From G965227875 sp965227875 (GTDB lineage Bacteria > Pseudomonadota > Alphaproteobacteria > Rhizobiales > JAJFHC01), in assembly GCA_965227875.1 (NCBI GenBank), contig OZ245783.1, positions 1,674,001 to 1,738,000 of the forward strand: a stretch of 64,000 bases of DNA, given 5' to 3'. The position numbers were made by a program, and so were the translations under genes. Each line of letters starts with the position of its first letter. Positions within the stretch are counted from its first letter, which is position 1. The notes beneath the pieces were generated by a model. The model saw nothing but the letters and a program-made list of their open reading frames with translations, was not told where the DNA came from and searched no databases. This document shows, in pieces, positions 8,738 to 17,027 of this stretch.

Positions 8738-10021
8738 TCATTCGGCAGCAATCACTTTCGGCCCCGACAATTCACGCCAGTCGGTTTCCTTCGACACCAC
8801 GCCCTCGAAAGACGCTATGGCGGCGTGATCGATCTCGGGGTCTGTGCCGATGGCCTCTCCGCCGGCGGCGACGCGCATGGCCGCATCGACCATCAGGCGC
8901 CGGAACTCGACGATGGCAATGTCCGATGCGCCGAGAATGTCGTGGGTGCGGTCGACGATCCTCCCCATGGAGACCCACATCGCGATGTCCTGGTTGGGGA
9001 TGCCCTCGATGCCGGTGAAGTTGCCGTCCTTCATGCGATCGCGGTTCTGCCGGAACCGGTTGTCCATGTTGCCGTAGGTCAGCCACGTGAGCGGATCGAG
9101 ATCCTCGCCCGGCACGGCATGCGCGAAACTGCGCCAGGTTTCCGTGTCCGGCGTGGACTCCGGATTGCCCCACGCGATGAAGTGGAACATCGACGTTTCA
9201 TCGTCCACGGGCACGATGACGGTGGCGACATTGTAGGAACTGTTCGGCGGAATCAGCGAGACATAAGGCGCGATATACTCGGTCACACGCACATAACTGT
9301 GGGTCGCCGCGTTCTTGATCGGACGCCGGATGGCCGCGTAGTGAAACCCGTAGGACGTCGTCTGCGTCTGCATGCGCGGTGACTTGTCGGTCGACGGCCG
9401 GTACCAGGACTTGTCGTCGGCGGCCGCCCCCTCCACGCGCGCCGGCACCATGTCCGAGGAGTGCAGCGAGGACGAGTGCGCGGAATCGATCTGGCCTTCG
9501 GTGATCTGCGCCCAGTTGGCCGGCACCCGGATCTTGAGGATTGAGACCCGTTCTTTGCCCGTCGGCGCGAATGCCGGCGGCTGAAACGGCCGGACCTTGT
9601 TCTCGTCGTCGCCGAGCCATGCCCAGACGAACCCGCCCCATTCCTCGGTCGGATAGGCCCTGTGGCGCACCTTGCTCATGAGCGGGCTGCCTTCGGGTTC
9701 CGAGGACATGGCGACGACCTTGCCGGTCACATCGAACTTCCAGCCGTGGTAGAGGCATCGCAGGCCGCAGTCCTCGTTTCGCCCCAGGACAAGGGAGGCC
9801 AGCCGGTGCGGGCAACGCTCGTCGAGAAGGCCCAGGCGGCCGTCCGTGTCGCGGAATGCCACAAGGCGCACGCCCAGCACTTCGATCAGGACCGGAGCGC
9901 CGTCCGGCTCGGCGACTTCTTCGCTGAGGCAGACCGGCGTCCAGTGGCAGCGCATCAGGTCGCCCATGGGCGTGCCCGGCCCTACCTCGGTCAGAATGGC
10001 GTTTTCTTCCGGTGTGAGCAT
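8738..10021 (-). CDS. Rieske non-heme iron oxygenase, phthalate 4,5-dioxygenase oxygenase component-like
   Basis: A 427-residue terminal oxygenase. The Rieske [2Fe-2S] ligands are Cys70/His72 (CPHR) and Cys89/His92 (CLYHGW). The mononuclear iron site is in IDSAHSSSLHSSD, with His182 and His187; this wording is characteristic of phthalate dioxygenase and its relatives. It would insert O2 into phthalate (or a close analogue) to give the cis-4,5-dihydrodiol, with electrons from the reductase encoded divergently. The gene ends 24 bases from the convergent MarR gene. The ATG at 10021 has GAGG nearby. Confidence 0.9.
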   Translation of the reverse strand: MLTPEENAILTEVGPGTPMGDLMRCHWTPVCLSEEVAEPDGAPVLIEVLGVRLVAFRDTDGRLGLLDERCPHRLASLVLGRNEDCGLRCLYHGWKFDVTGKVVAMSSEPEGSPLMSKVRHRAYPTEEWGGFVWAWLGDDENKVRPFQPPAFAPTGKERVSILKIRVPANWAQITEGQIDSAHSSSLHSSDMVPARVEGAAADDKSWYRPSTDKSPRMQTQTTSYGFHYAAIRRPIKNAATHSYVRVTEYIAPYVSLIPPNSSYNVATVIVPVDDETSMFHFIAWGNPESTPDTETWRSFAHAVPGEDLDPLTWLTYGNMDNRFRQNRDRMKDGNFTGIEGIPNQDIAMWVSMGRIVDRTHDILGASDIAIVEFRRLMVDAAMRVAAGGEAIGTDPEIDHAAIASFEGVVSKETDWRELSGPKVIAAE

Positions 10022-10079
10022 GGCGAAACCTCGTATTTGCTGGTTTGATTGGTAGCGTAGCAGCCAATCGTTGACAACG

Positions 10080-10099
10080 AAAATTAGTAATCTAATTTT
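10080..10099. promoter_or_regulatory. Operator-like palindrome, divergent oxygenase/reductase promoter
   Basis: A perfect 8-bp inverted repeat AAAATTAG-TAAT-CTAATTTT in the 83-base gap between the oxygenase (minus) and the reductase (plus). Its design matches the site at 7364-7383. It overlaps a TTGACA hexamer (10071-10076) with a TAATTT at 10093-10098, 16 bases away, so binding would block that promoter. Confidence 0.7.
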
Positions 10100-10104
10100 G
10101 CTGG

Positions 10105-11058
10105 ATGCCTGAAGGAACCGCCAGTCTCATGCGTCTCAGAGTTGCCCGGAAACGAGCGCTCACGCCCGCCATTGCCGAGCTCACGCTGGTGCCCGAAGGC
10201 GGCGGTTCGTTGCCGGCCGCCGAGCCCGGTGCGCATATCACGGTCCAGACACCGTCGGGAGCGATGCGGCGGTATTCGCTGGTGCACCCGGACGCGAGCC
10301 CCGGCAGCTACACGATCGCGGTCAAGCGCGAGGCGGAGTCCCGCGGCGGGTCGGCGTCCATGCATGACGAAACCGAAGAAGGCACCGTCCTGCCGGCGGA
10401 AGACCCGAAGAACGATTTCCCGCTCAACGACAAGGGACCGGTTTGCCTGGTTGCGGGCGGCATCGGCGTGACGCCCATTCATGCCATGGCGCAGGCGCTG
10501 TCGGCCGCCGGCCGGCCCTTCCGGCTCATCTACTGCACCCGCTCGCGGGCTGAAACCGCCTATGCGGAAGAACTGGAGGCGCTGTGTGGCGAAAGCATGG
10601 TGCTGCACCACGACGAGGGCGACCCGGACCGGGCCTTCGATTTCTGGGACGCCTTTGCCGAACCGACGGCTGAGCACGTCTACTGCTGCGGACCTGCGGG
10701 GCTCATGGAAGAGGTCAGGGGCGTGACCGGCCACTGGCCGGAAGGGCGCATCCATTTCGAGGACTTCAAGCCGGTCGACGTTGTCCGTGCCGATGACCGG
10801 GCCTTCACGGTGGTCATGGCGCGGACCGGCACGGAAGTCACCGTGCCGGCCGACCGGAGCATCCTCGAAGCCCTGCGCGATGGAGGCCACGCAACATCCA
10901 GTTCATGTGAAAGCGGCACCTGCGGCACATGCAAGTGCAGCTATCTTGAGGGCGAGGTGGACCACCGGGACATGGTCCTGATGGATGACGAACGCGACAG
11001 CCGGATCATGATCTGCGTGTCGCGCGCCATGGGTGACCGCCTTGTCCTCGATCTCTGA
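10105..11058 (+). CDS. Phthalate dioxygenase reductase-like FMN/[2Fe-2S] oxidoreductase
   Basis: A 317-residue protein with the domain order of phthalate dioxygenase reductase: flavin domain with RRYSLV (55-60), NAD domain with AGGIGVTP (117-124) and CCGPAGLM, and a C-terminal plant-type ferredoxin with Cys268, Cys273, Cys276 and Cys304 (CESGTCGTC and ICVSRA). It passes electrons from NADH to the Rieske oxygenase. The first ATG (10105) lies only five bases from the operator. The ATG at 10129, with GAAGGAA upstream, is a plausible alternative and would shorten the protein by eight residues. The 317-residue form is close to the known reductase length. Confidence 0.92.
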   Translation: MPEGTASLMRLRVARKRALTPAIAELTLVPEGGGSLPAAEPGAHITVQTPSGAMRRYSLVHPDASPGSYTIAVKREAESRGGSASMHDETEEGTVLPAEDPKNDFPLNDKGPVCLVAGGIGVTPIHAMAQALSAAGRPFRLIYCTRSRAETAYAEELEALCGESMVLHHDEGDPDRAFDFWDAFAEPTAEHVYCCGPAGLMEEVRGVTGHWPEGRIHFEDFKPVDVVRADDRAFTVVMARTGTEVTVPADRSILEALRDGGHATSSSCESGTCGTCKCSYLEGEVDHRDMVLMDDERDSRIMICVSRAMGDRLVLDL

Positions 11059-12211
11059 TCCCGTGCGCCTTGGCGCCGTCGGCCTCGGCCGTGCCTTTGC
11101 GCTCACCGCACCGGCGATTGCCGCCCATCCCGGCATCCGCCTGGTGGCGGCCGCCGCGCCGCGCGCGGAAAGCCGGGCGGCCTTCGAGGCGGCCTTTTCC
11201 GGCCGCGGCTTCGACACCGTCGAAGCCCTGTGTGCCGACGATGAGGTCGAGGCGGTCTACATCTCGACACCCCACGGGATGCATCGAGACCATGCGGAAC
11301 TGGCGTTCTCCAGAGGCAAGCATGTCCTGGTGGAAAAGCCGATGACCGTCGGCCTCGAGGATGCCGGCGCCATGATCGCCCGCGCCGAGAGCGCGGGCCT
11401 TACACTGCTGGTCGGCCCGAGCCACAGCTTCGATGCACCCGTGGCGCTCGCAAGCCGGATGATCGCCCACGGCGCCATCGGCCGGGCGCGCATGATCCAC
11501 GCTCTCTACGCCACCGACTTTCTCTACCGGCCCCGGCGCGCCGAGGAGCTCGACACCGACGAGGGCGGCGGGGTCGTGTTCAGCCAGGCCGTGCACCAGG
11601 TCGACGTGGTCCGCCGGCTGGCGGGTGTTCCCGCGACTTCGGTCACGGCGCGCACGGGCGGCCCCTGGGATCCCGACCGGCCGACGGAAGGCGCCTACAC
11701 CATGCTGATCGATTTCGATTCCGGCCTTCACGCCAGCCTGACCTATTCCGGCCATGCCCATTTCGACGGCGACCGCCTGATGGAGAATGTCTCCGAATTG
11801 GGGGTGGCCAAGACCGATGACCACGGCGGCACGCGCCGGGCGCTCTCTGTCGCGGAAGACGAAGCGGCGGCGAAACGCGCACGGTCTTTCACCACGCTTG
11901 CCGAGTGCCCGCAGGCGCACACCCACGAGCATTTCGGCCAGGTGATCGTTTTCGGCGAGAGCGGAGACCTGCGGCTTACACCGTACGGCGTAGAGCTTTC
12001 GAGTGACACGGAACGTACCTTTCATACGGCACCTTTCCGCACGGCGCGGGCCGAAGTGTTCGATGCGCTCCATGCCGCGTTGCGCGGCGGTCCGCGTCCG
12101 CTGCAGGACGGGTACTGGGGCAGGGCGTCCCTCGAAATCTGCCATGCCCTGCTGGCGAGCAGCGCAAGCGGCGCAACCGTTCCCCTCAACCATCAAAGGA
12201 TGCCGACATGA
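11033..12211 (+). CDS. Gfo/Idh/MocA family oxidoreductase, probable phthalate 4,5-cis-dihydrodiol dehydrogenase
   Basis: A 392-residue Gfo/Idh/MocA protein: N-terminal dinucleotide fold (VRLGAVGLGRAF), the diagnostic VLVEKPMTV segment, and a GGGVVFSQAVHQVDVVRRLAG helix holding the catalytic-region histidine. Phthalate cis-4,5-dihydrodiol dehydrogenases of proteobacteria belong to this family, not to the usual SDR dihydrodiol dehydrogenases, and the neighbours fit. The GTG start at 11033 overlaps the reductase end by 26 bases; a GTG at 11063, just after that stop, is an alternative. The stop overlaps the next gene by ATGA. Confidence 0.82.
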   Translation: MTALSSISDPVRLGAVGLGRAFALTAPAIAAHPGIRLVAAAAPRAESRAAFEAAFSGRGFDTVEALCADDEVEAVYISTPHGMHRDHAELAFSRGKHVLVEKPMTVGLEDAGAMIARAESAGLTLLVGPSHSFDAPVALASRMIAHGAIGRARMIHALYATDFLYRPRRAEELDTDEGGGVVFSQAVHQVDVVRRLAGVPATSVTARTGGPWDPDRPTEGAYTMLIDFDSGLHASLTYSGHAHFDGDRLMENVSELGVAKTDDHGGTRRALSVAEDEAAAKRARSFTTLAECPQAHTHEHFGQVIVFGESGDLRLTPYGVELSSDTERTFHTAPFRTARAEVFDALHAALRGGPRPLQDGYWGRASLEICHALLASSASGATVPLNHQRMPT

Positions 12212-13194
12212 CGCCTCTTCGTGTGTCCATCGCCATGGGCGATTACGACAGGACCCGTCCGATCCATGACGGACGCGTCCGGATCGACGGGGTCGAACCC
12301 GTCACGCTGCTTCAATCCCCGGAAGAGATGTTCTTCAACGCCTTCCGTCACGCGACCTGCGACGTCACAGAACTCTCGCTCAGCTCCTATTGCGTGTCCC
12401 TGACACGGGACGATCCGCCCTATATCGCGGCGCCGGTGTTCCTGAGCAGGGCCTTCCGGCATTCGTCGGTCTATGTGCGCGACGACCGGGGCATCGAAGG
12501 GCCGGACGATCTCAAGGGCCGGCGCATCGGGATCGCCGAGTACCAGCTCACGGCCAACGTCTGGGTACGCGCCATTCTTTCCGATGAGGGCGTCGAGCCC
12601 TCCGACATCGTCTGGATCCGCGGCGGCATGGACACGCCCGGCCGTCCCGAAAAGATGAAGCTCACCCTTCCCGACGATGTCACCATGAAACAGGCGCCGG
12701 ACGGCGCGACGCTCAACGGCATGCTCGCCGACGGCGAAATCGACGGTTTCGTCGGGCCCCGCGCGCCGCGTTGTTTCCAGGAGGGGCACCCCCGGGTCCG
12801 GCGGCTCTGGCACGACGGGCTTGCGGCCGCACGCGGCTGGCACGAAAGGACCGGCATGTTTCCGATCATGCACGTGCTGGGGGTCCGCAGGTCCCTCGTC
12901 GAGCAGCACCCGTGGCTGCCCAATGCCCTCTACAAGGCCTTTTCGGAGGCCAAGGCCATGGCCCAGGCCGCTCTCTCCGACACGTCGGCCACCAAGGTGA
13001 CCATGCCGTTCGTGGAGGACGTCCTGGCCATCGCCCGGACACTGTCCGACGACCTGTGGTCCTACGGCGTGGACGCCAACCGCACGACCCTCGACTATTT
13101 CCTCCGCCATCATCACGCTCAAGGCTTGAGCACACGGCAGCTCTCGGTCGACGAGCTTTTCTACGCTTCCACCAGAGAAAGCTTCTCGCTGTGA
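12208..13194 (+). CDS. 4,5-dihydroxyphthalate decarboxylase-like protein
   Basis: A 328-residue cytoplasmic protein with a periplasmic-binding-protein-like fold and no signal peptide. The segments IAMGDYDRTRPIHDGRVRIDG, CDVTELSLSSY, LKGRRIGIAEYQLTANVWVR and FPIMHVLGVRR are the hallmarks of the 4,5-dihydroxyphthalate decarboxylase family. It would turn 4,5-dihydroxyphthalate into protocatechuate, completing the route begun by the oxygenase and dehydrogenase. It is coupled upstream by ATGA and downstream by GTGA. No protocatechuate ring-cleavage genes are in the window. Confidence 0.87.
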   Translation: MTPLRVSIAMGDYDRTRPIHDGRVRIDGVEPVTLLQSPEEMFFNAFRHATCDVTELSLSSYCVSLTRDDPPYIAAPVFLSRAFRHSSVYVRDDRGIEGPDDLKGRRIGIAEYQLTANVWVRAILSDEGVEPSDIVWIRGGMDTPGRPEKMKLTLPDDVTMKQAPDGATLNGMLADGEIDGFVGPRAPRCFQEGHPRVRRLWHDGLAAARGWHERTGMFPIMHVLGVRRSLVEQHPWLPNALYKAFSEAKAMAQAALSDTSATKVTMPFVEDVLAIARTLSDDLWSYGVDANRTTLDYFLRHHHAQGLSTRQLSVDELFYASTRESFSL

Positions 13195-13640
13195 GGATAG
13201 CGGCGGGCGATGTCGTGGAGGTGGCGCTCGACGCCGGCTATGTCTATGGCCGCGTTTTGCTCGTGCCGCATGCCTATCCCCCCGCCATCGCCTTCGAGCC
13301 GCGCCTTCACGACCGCCCGCTCGACGAGGTCGGGCAAGACCGTTTCGGGCCAACGCCCATGACGGTGCTGTGCCCCCTCGAAAACGCCCTCGCCGAGGGT
13401 AAGGTGCGCATTGTCGGCAGGACGTCCGCCGGCAGATCCACCGGAGACACGCTTTTCAGCGTTCCCGTCCGCGACCGCGCCGGACGTGTACTCTACGCAT
13501 GGACGTGGAACGGCGAAGAACTGGCCCTGCCCGAAGACGGCGATGCCCGAAATCTCCCCGTCCGCGAAATTGTCAATCTCGGCGACCTCGCCGCACGCCT
13601 GGAACGCCACGTCCGGCGGGACGCCCCCGCCCTGCCCTGA
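13191..13640 (+). CDS. Small uncharacterised protein coupled to the phthalate operon (Imm26-like pattern)
   Basis: A 149-residue protein whose GTG start at 13191 overlaps the decarboxylase stop as GTGA, so it belongs to that operon. The opening AAGDVVEVALDAGYVYGRVLL follows the pattern of Imm26-type beta-rich domains (a 'G-D-hydrophobic... G-Y-x-x-G-R-V-L' start). The resemblance is weak and rests on this segment only. No catalytic motif, signal peptide or membrane segment is visible. It could be an accessory protein of the phthalate pathway, or a displaced immunity-like fold. Function unknown. Confidence 0.65.
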   Translation: MRIAAGDVVEVALDAGYVYGRVLLVPHAYPPAIAFEPRLHDRPLDEVGQDRFGPTPMTVLCPLENALAEGKVRIVGRTSAGRSTGDTLFSVPVRDRAGRVLYAWTWNGEELALPEDGDARNLPVREIVNLGDLAARLERHVRRDAPALP

Positions 13641-13919
13641 CGGTCCGGCGGCACTGGGTCGGCGATCGATTGCCCACGGGAGACAATATCTTTCTGTCTG
13701 TCGCCCCGCCGCTTTGACGACGTTCAATCCTGTCACCACGGCCCCGCGCGGTTCGCGATGGTCCGCCGGAGATGTCCGGTTGATGCAGGTCAACGATCCG
13801 CGTGCCGATTCGGTTTGATATGGGGGACTTGGCCGGGACGAACAGGCCCAACATCACGAGCACCGTGAACACCGCATGAGGACGACGCTTTGCTGCCTGG
13901 GAGGAGGAGTGCTGCTGCC

Positions 13920-13937
13920 ATGACCTGTCCGCCATGA
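13920..13937 (+). other. Five-codon upstream frame (MTCPP) overlapping the Na/Pi gene start
   Basis: An ideal GGAGGAGG-type ribosome binding site (13901-13909) is placed for the ATG at 13920. That frame reads Met-Thr-Cys-Pro-Pro-stop, and its TGA overlaps the ATG at 13934 of the cotransporter gene. The main gene has no good site of its own, so it may be translated by re-initiation. Confidence 0.4.
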
Positions 13938-15772
13938 TGCAGCGCTTCTACCTGCCCGTCGCCATCGGTGCGCTGGTCTTCGCCTTCTGGCTCAGCCCGG
14001 AGTCGCAGCAAATCGCGGCGGGTGTCGCGATCTTCCTCTTCGGCATGATGATGCTCGAGGAAGGGTTCAAGCTCGTCGGCGGCGGCCTGCTTGAGCGCAC
14101 GCTCGAACATGCCACCCGCACGACACCGAGGGCGCTTCTCTTCGGCGTGGCGACGACGACGGTTCTGCAATCGAGCTCGCTGGTCTCGGTCATCACCATC
14201 TCGTTCCTGGGTGCGGGCCTGATTTCGCTCGACAGCGGAATCGCCATTGTCTTCGGCGCCAACATCGGAACCACGACCGGCGCGTGGCTGGTGGCCGGAT
14301 TCGGTCTCAAGGTCGAGCTCGCCACCTACGCCATGCCGATGATCGCCCTCAGCATCGTGCTCGTCTTTCAGAGGTCGAAGGCCTTGCGCGGCATCGGCTA
14401 TGCGCTGGGCGGGATCGGATTCCTCTTCCTCGGCATCCACTACATGAAAGAGGGTTTCGACGCCTTCAAGGACCAGATAGACCTCGCGCGCTTCGCCCTT
14501 TCGGGCCTCGCCGGGCTTGTCGTCTACACCTTGATCGGGGCCGGTGCGACGGTCGTCATGCAGTCGAGCCATGCGGCGATGGTGCTTGTCATCACGGCCC
14601 TTGCCGCGGGACAGATCACCTACGAAAACGCGCTCGCGCTCGCCATCGGCGCGAACATCGGCACGACGGTCACCGCCATCATCGGCGCCTTCAGTTCCAA
14701 CTTCCAGGGCAAGCGGCTCGCCCTGGCCCATCTCATCTTCAACACCGGCACCGCGGCCGTGGCCCTGGCGCTCATCCTTCCGCTACGCGAATCGGTGGAC
14801 CTCGTCAGCGACGCGGTCGGGATCGCGTCGGACGACTACACGCTCAAGCTCGCCGTTTTCCACACGATCTTCAACATGCTCGGCGTGACGCTGATGATGC
14901 CCGTGTTCGGCCGCCTCATCGCGTTTCTCGAAAGGCGGATCGTGGAGCCCGAACCCGACGTCAGCCGTCCGCTCTATCTCAACATCGCGCTCGACGCGCT
15001 GCCGCAGACCCTGGAGACCGCGCTGCGCAAGGAGGTCCGGCACCTTCATGACAACGCGGTGGACCTCATCCTGCGCGGCCTCAACATCCATCCCGAGACA
15101 CTCCGTGCCGCCGACAATATCGGCGACGCCGTCCGGCGGAGCCGCAGGCCCATCGACGTCGACCTCGACGAGGAGTACGAACGCCGCGTCAAGACGCTCT
15201 ATTCGGCCATCGTCGACTTCACCACGCGTGTGGGAGACAAGCGGCTGCCGGCCGATATCGCCGAACAGGTCTATGCCCTGCGCGACGTTTCCAGCGACAT
15301 CGTGCGCGCGGTAAAGTCGGTCAAGCACTTGCGCAAGAACGTGCTTCGTTATGCCAGCCGGCCGCAGGGCCGCGTGACCGAACTCTACGACGCCCTGCGT
15401 ATCGGCATTGCGCGCATCATCGCCGGCATCCGCGATCTCGAGGACGCGGATCCCCGGGACCGCAGCACGCTCTGGCTCGACCACGAACGTGCGCAGATCG
15501 AGGAACACGCCCGCAGCACGACGCGCGAGCTCGAAAGCATGATCCGGCGCAACGAGCTGAGCGCGACGGCCGCGACATCGTTCCTCAACGATTCCGGTTA
15601 TGCATACGGCGCCATGCGCCAGCTCGTCGATGCGGCCCGCAGCTATTACGCCGAACGCGACACGTCCATGGCCGAGGTCGAACGCATATTGCAACTCGAG
15701 GACGAGGAATTCGAGGACGCCGGTGCCGCCGGCGGCAGGACCGGAGACCGGCACGGGGAGGATGTCAAATAG
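13934..15772 (+). CDS. Na/Pi cotransporter family protein (NptA/YjbB type)
   Basis: A 612-residue inner-membrane protein. The membrane half holds the two inverted PF02690-type repeats with the paired signatures TTVLQSSSLVSV and ATVVMQSSHAAMV, and two GANIGTT motifs. The C-terminal ~270 residues are a charged, helical PhoU-like region. The family exports or imports phosphate in symport with sodium. The start is ATG-ATG at 13934/13937, downstream of a strongly initiated mini-frame. A small helical protein gene follows 56 bases after the stop. No Pho box was recognised. Confidence 0.9.
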   Translation: MMQRFYLPVAIGALVFAFWLSPESQQIAAGVAIFLFGMMMLEEGFKLVGGGLLERTLEHATRTTPRALLFGVATTTVLQSSSLVSVITISFLGAGLISLDSGIAIVFGANIGTTTGAWLVAGFGLKVELATYAMPMIALSIVLVFQRSKALRGIGYALGGIGFLFLGIHYMKEGFDAFKDQIDLARFALSGLAGLVVYTLIGAGATVVMQSSHAAMVLVITALAAGQITYENALALAIGANIGTTVTAIIGAFSSNFQGKRLALAHLIFNTGTAAVALALILPLRESVDLVSDAVGIASDDYTLKLAVFHTIFNMLGVTLMMPVFGRLIAFLERRIVEPEPDVSRPLYLNIALDALPQTLETALRKEVRHLHDNAVDLILRGLNIHPETLRAADNIGDAVRRSRRPIDVDLDEEYERRVKTLYSAIVDFTTRVGDKRLPADIAEQVYALRDVSSDIVRAVKSVKHLRKNVLRYASRPQGRVTELYDALRIGIARIIAGIRDLEDADPRDRSTLWLDHERAQIEEHARSTTRELESMIRRNELSATAATSFLNDSGYAYGAMRQLVDAARSYYAERDTSMAEVERILQLEDEEFEDAGAAGGRTGDRHGEDVK

Positions 15773-15828
15773 ATGTCACGAAACACGCCCACCATCGCTT
15801 CGCCATGCTGCACGACCGGGAAAGACCG

Positions 15829-16077
15829 ATGGGCCTGAAGAAGCTTTCGGCCAAGGTCGCCGACTATTTCGAGCGCCTGGAACAGGGCCACGCGGCGAGG
15901 GTCAAGCCGTCCCACGTGCGCAAGGTCCTCGACAAGCTCCACAAGAAGGAAGCCTCCCTCGCCGCCGAGATCGCGGAGACCGGGGACGAGGCCAGGGCGG
16001 AGCGCCTGAAGCGCAAGCTGGAGATCGCGCGGGAACATATCGCGCGGGCGGAGTATCTGCTGGAGCGGATCGGGTGA
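15829..16077 (+). CDS. Small helical protein of unknown function
   Basis: An 82-residue, highly charged protein rich in Lys, Glu, Ala and Arg (KKLSAKVADYFERLEQG ... LKRKLEIAREHIARAEYLLERIG). It is predicted to be an alpha-helical hairpin or coiled coil with no membrane segment. The start at 15829 (MGLKKLS) was preferred over one eight codons upstream because of the purine-rich GGGAAAGA before it. It follows the Na/Pi gene on the same strand and may act with its PhoU-like domain. No named family was recognised. Confidence 0.7.
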   Translation: MGLKKLSAKVADYFERLEQGHAARVKPSHVRKVLDKLHKKEASLAAEIAETGDEARAERLKRKLEIAREHIARAEYLLERIG

Positions 16078-16098
16078 GCCGGTCCAGGTCGGTTCTGC

Positions 16099-16725
16099 CT
16101 ACCGCTGCGGCGCCGGGTCCTTCACCGCGAGCAGCGCGGCGGCCGCGATCATCATCAGGCCGCAGACCCGGTTGACCGCGCGAAACGATCCGCCGCGCAC
16201 CAGCCCCACCGCCTGCGCGGCAAGCCAGCCCCACAGGACGAGAATGAGCCCGTCCACGATCAAATAGGTTCCGCCCAGCACGGCAAGCTGGGGCAGCACG
16301 GGCGCACCCGGATCGATGAATTGCGGGAAGAGCGCTGCAAAGAACATGACCGCAAAGGGATTGGCGGCCGAGGTGAAGAAACCCTGGCGGAACAGGGCCA
16401 CCCGGGACGGACCGCCGGCGGCGACAGCCCGGCCGCCTCCCGGCCGAAGGATGAGCTGCATCCCGATCCACGCGAGATAGGCCACGCCCGCCCACTTGAC
16501 CGCCTGGAACGCGGTGGCCGACGTTCCGATCACCGCGGCCAGCCCGAACGCCGCCGCCGTCATCTGGCACATATTTGCCGAAAGGTCCCCCGCGATCGTC
16601 CACCCGCTGCGCCTGAGCCCGTGGCGCACGCTGTTGGAGATGATGAGCAGCTGGCTCGTGTCCGGCGGGGTGGCGAAGAACACGGCGAGGGCGGCGAGAT
16701 AAAGCAGGTAGGTGTCGATGGTCAT
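16099..16725 (-). CDS. LysE family translocator
   Basis: A 208-residue membrane protein with about six hydrophobic segments, normal for LysE/RhtB amino-acid exporters. The N-terminal FATPPDTSQLLIISNSVRHG segment and the AFQAVKWAGVAYLAWIGMQL segment are typical. The ATG at 16725 begins directly at the first membrane helix; a longer frame adds 22 unlikely residues. It would export an amino acid or homoserine-lactone-like metabolite. It is convergent with the small gene before it and divergent from the CNNM gene, so it is probably transcribed alone. Confidence 0.85.
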   Translation of the reverse strand: MTIDTYLLYLAALAVFFATPPDTSQLLIISNSVRHGLRRSGWTIAGDLSANMCQMTAAAFGLAAVIGTSATAFQAVKWAGVAYLAWIGMQLILRPGGGRAVAAGGPSRVALFRQGFFTSAANPFAVMFFAALFPQFIDPGAPVLPQLAVLGGTYLIVDGLILVLWGWLAAQAVGLVRGGSFRAVNRVCGLMMIAAAALLAVKDPAPQR

Positions 16726-17027
16726 GTGTGGTCGGCCGTCCTGGTTGAGCGTCCTGTCGTCGATGCCTCGTTGACCCCTTGCCAAAGCCACCCGGCGCGA
16801 AGATCAGTGTAGGATAGCGGAAGGCAGGCATGTGTCAGCATCGAGGCCCGGGAACGTGCGCGGCGGGTCGGCGTTGTCTTCAGGACAGGCCCGCCGCCTG
16901 CCGGGCGCGGATCTCCTTAGCCGGTCGCCGGATTGCAAACGCCCGCCCCCTGCCGCCATGGTGGATGAAACCGGAACGACGCTGTATGACTTCCGTCGCC
17001 GAACGACGCTGAACGAAAGGCCGCGCC

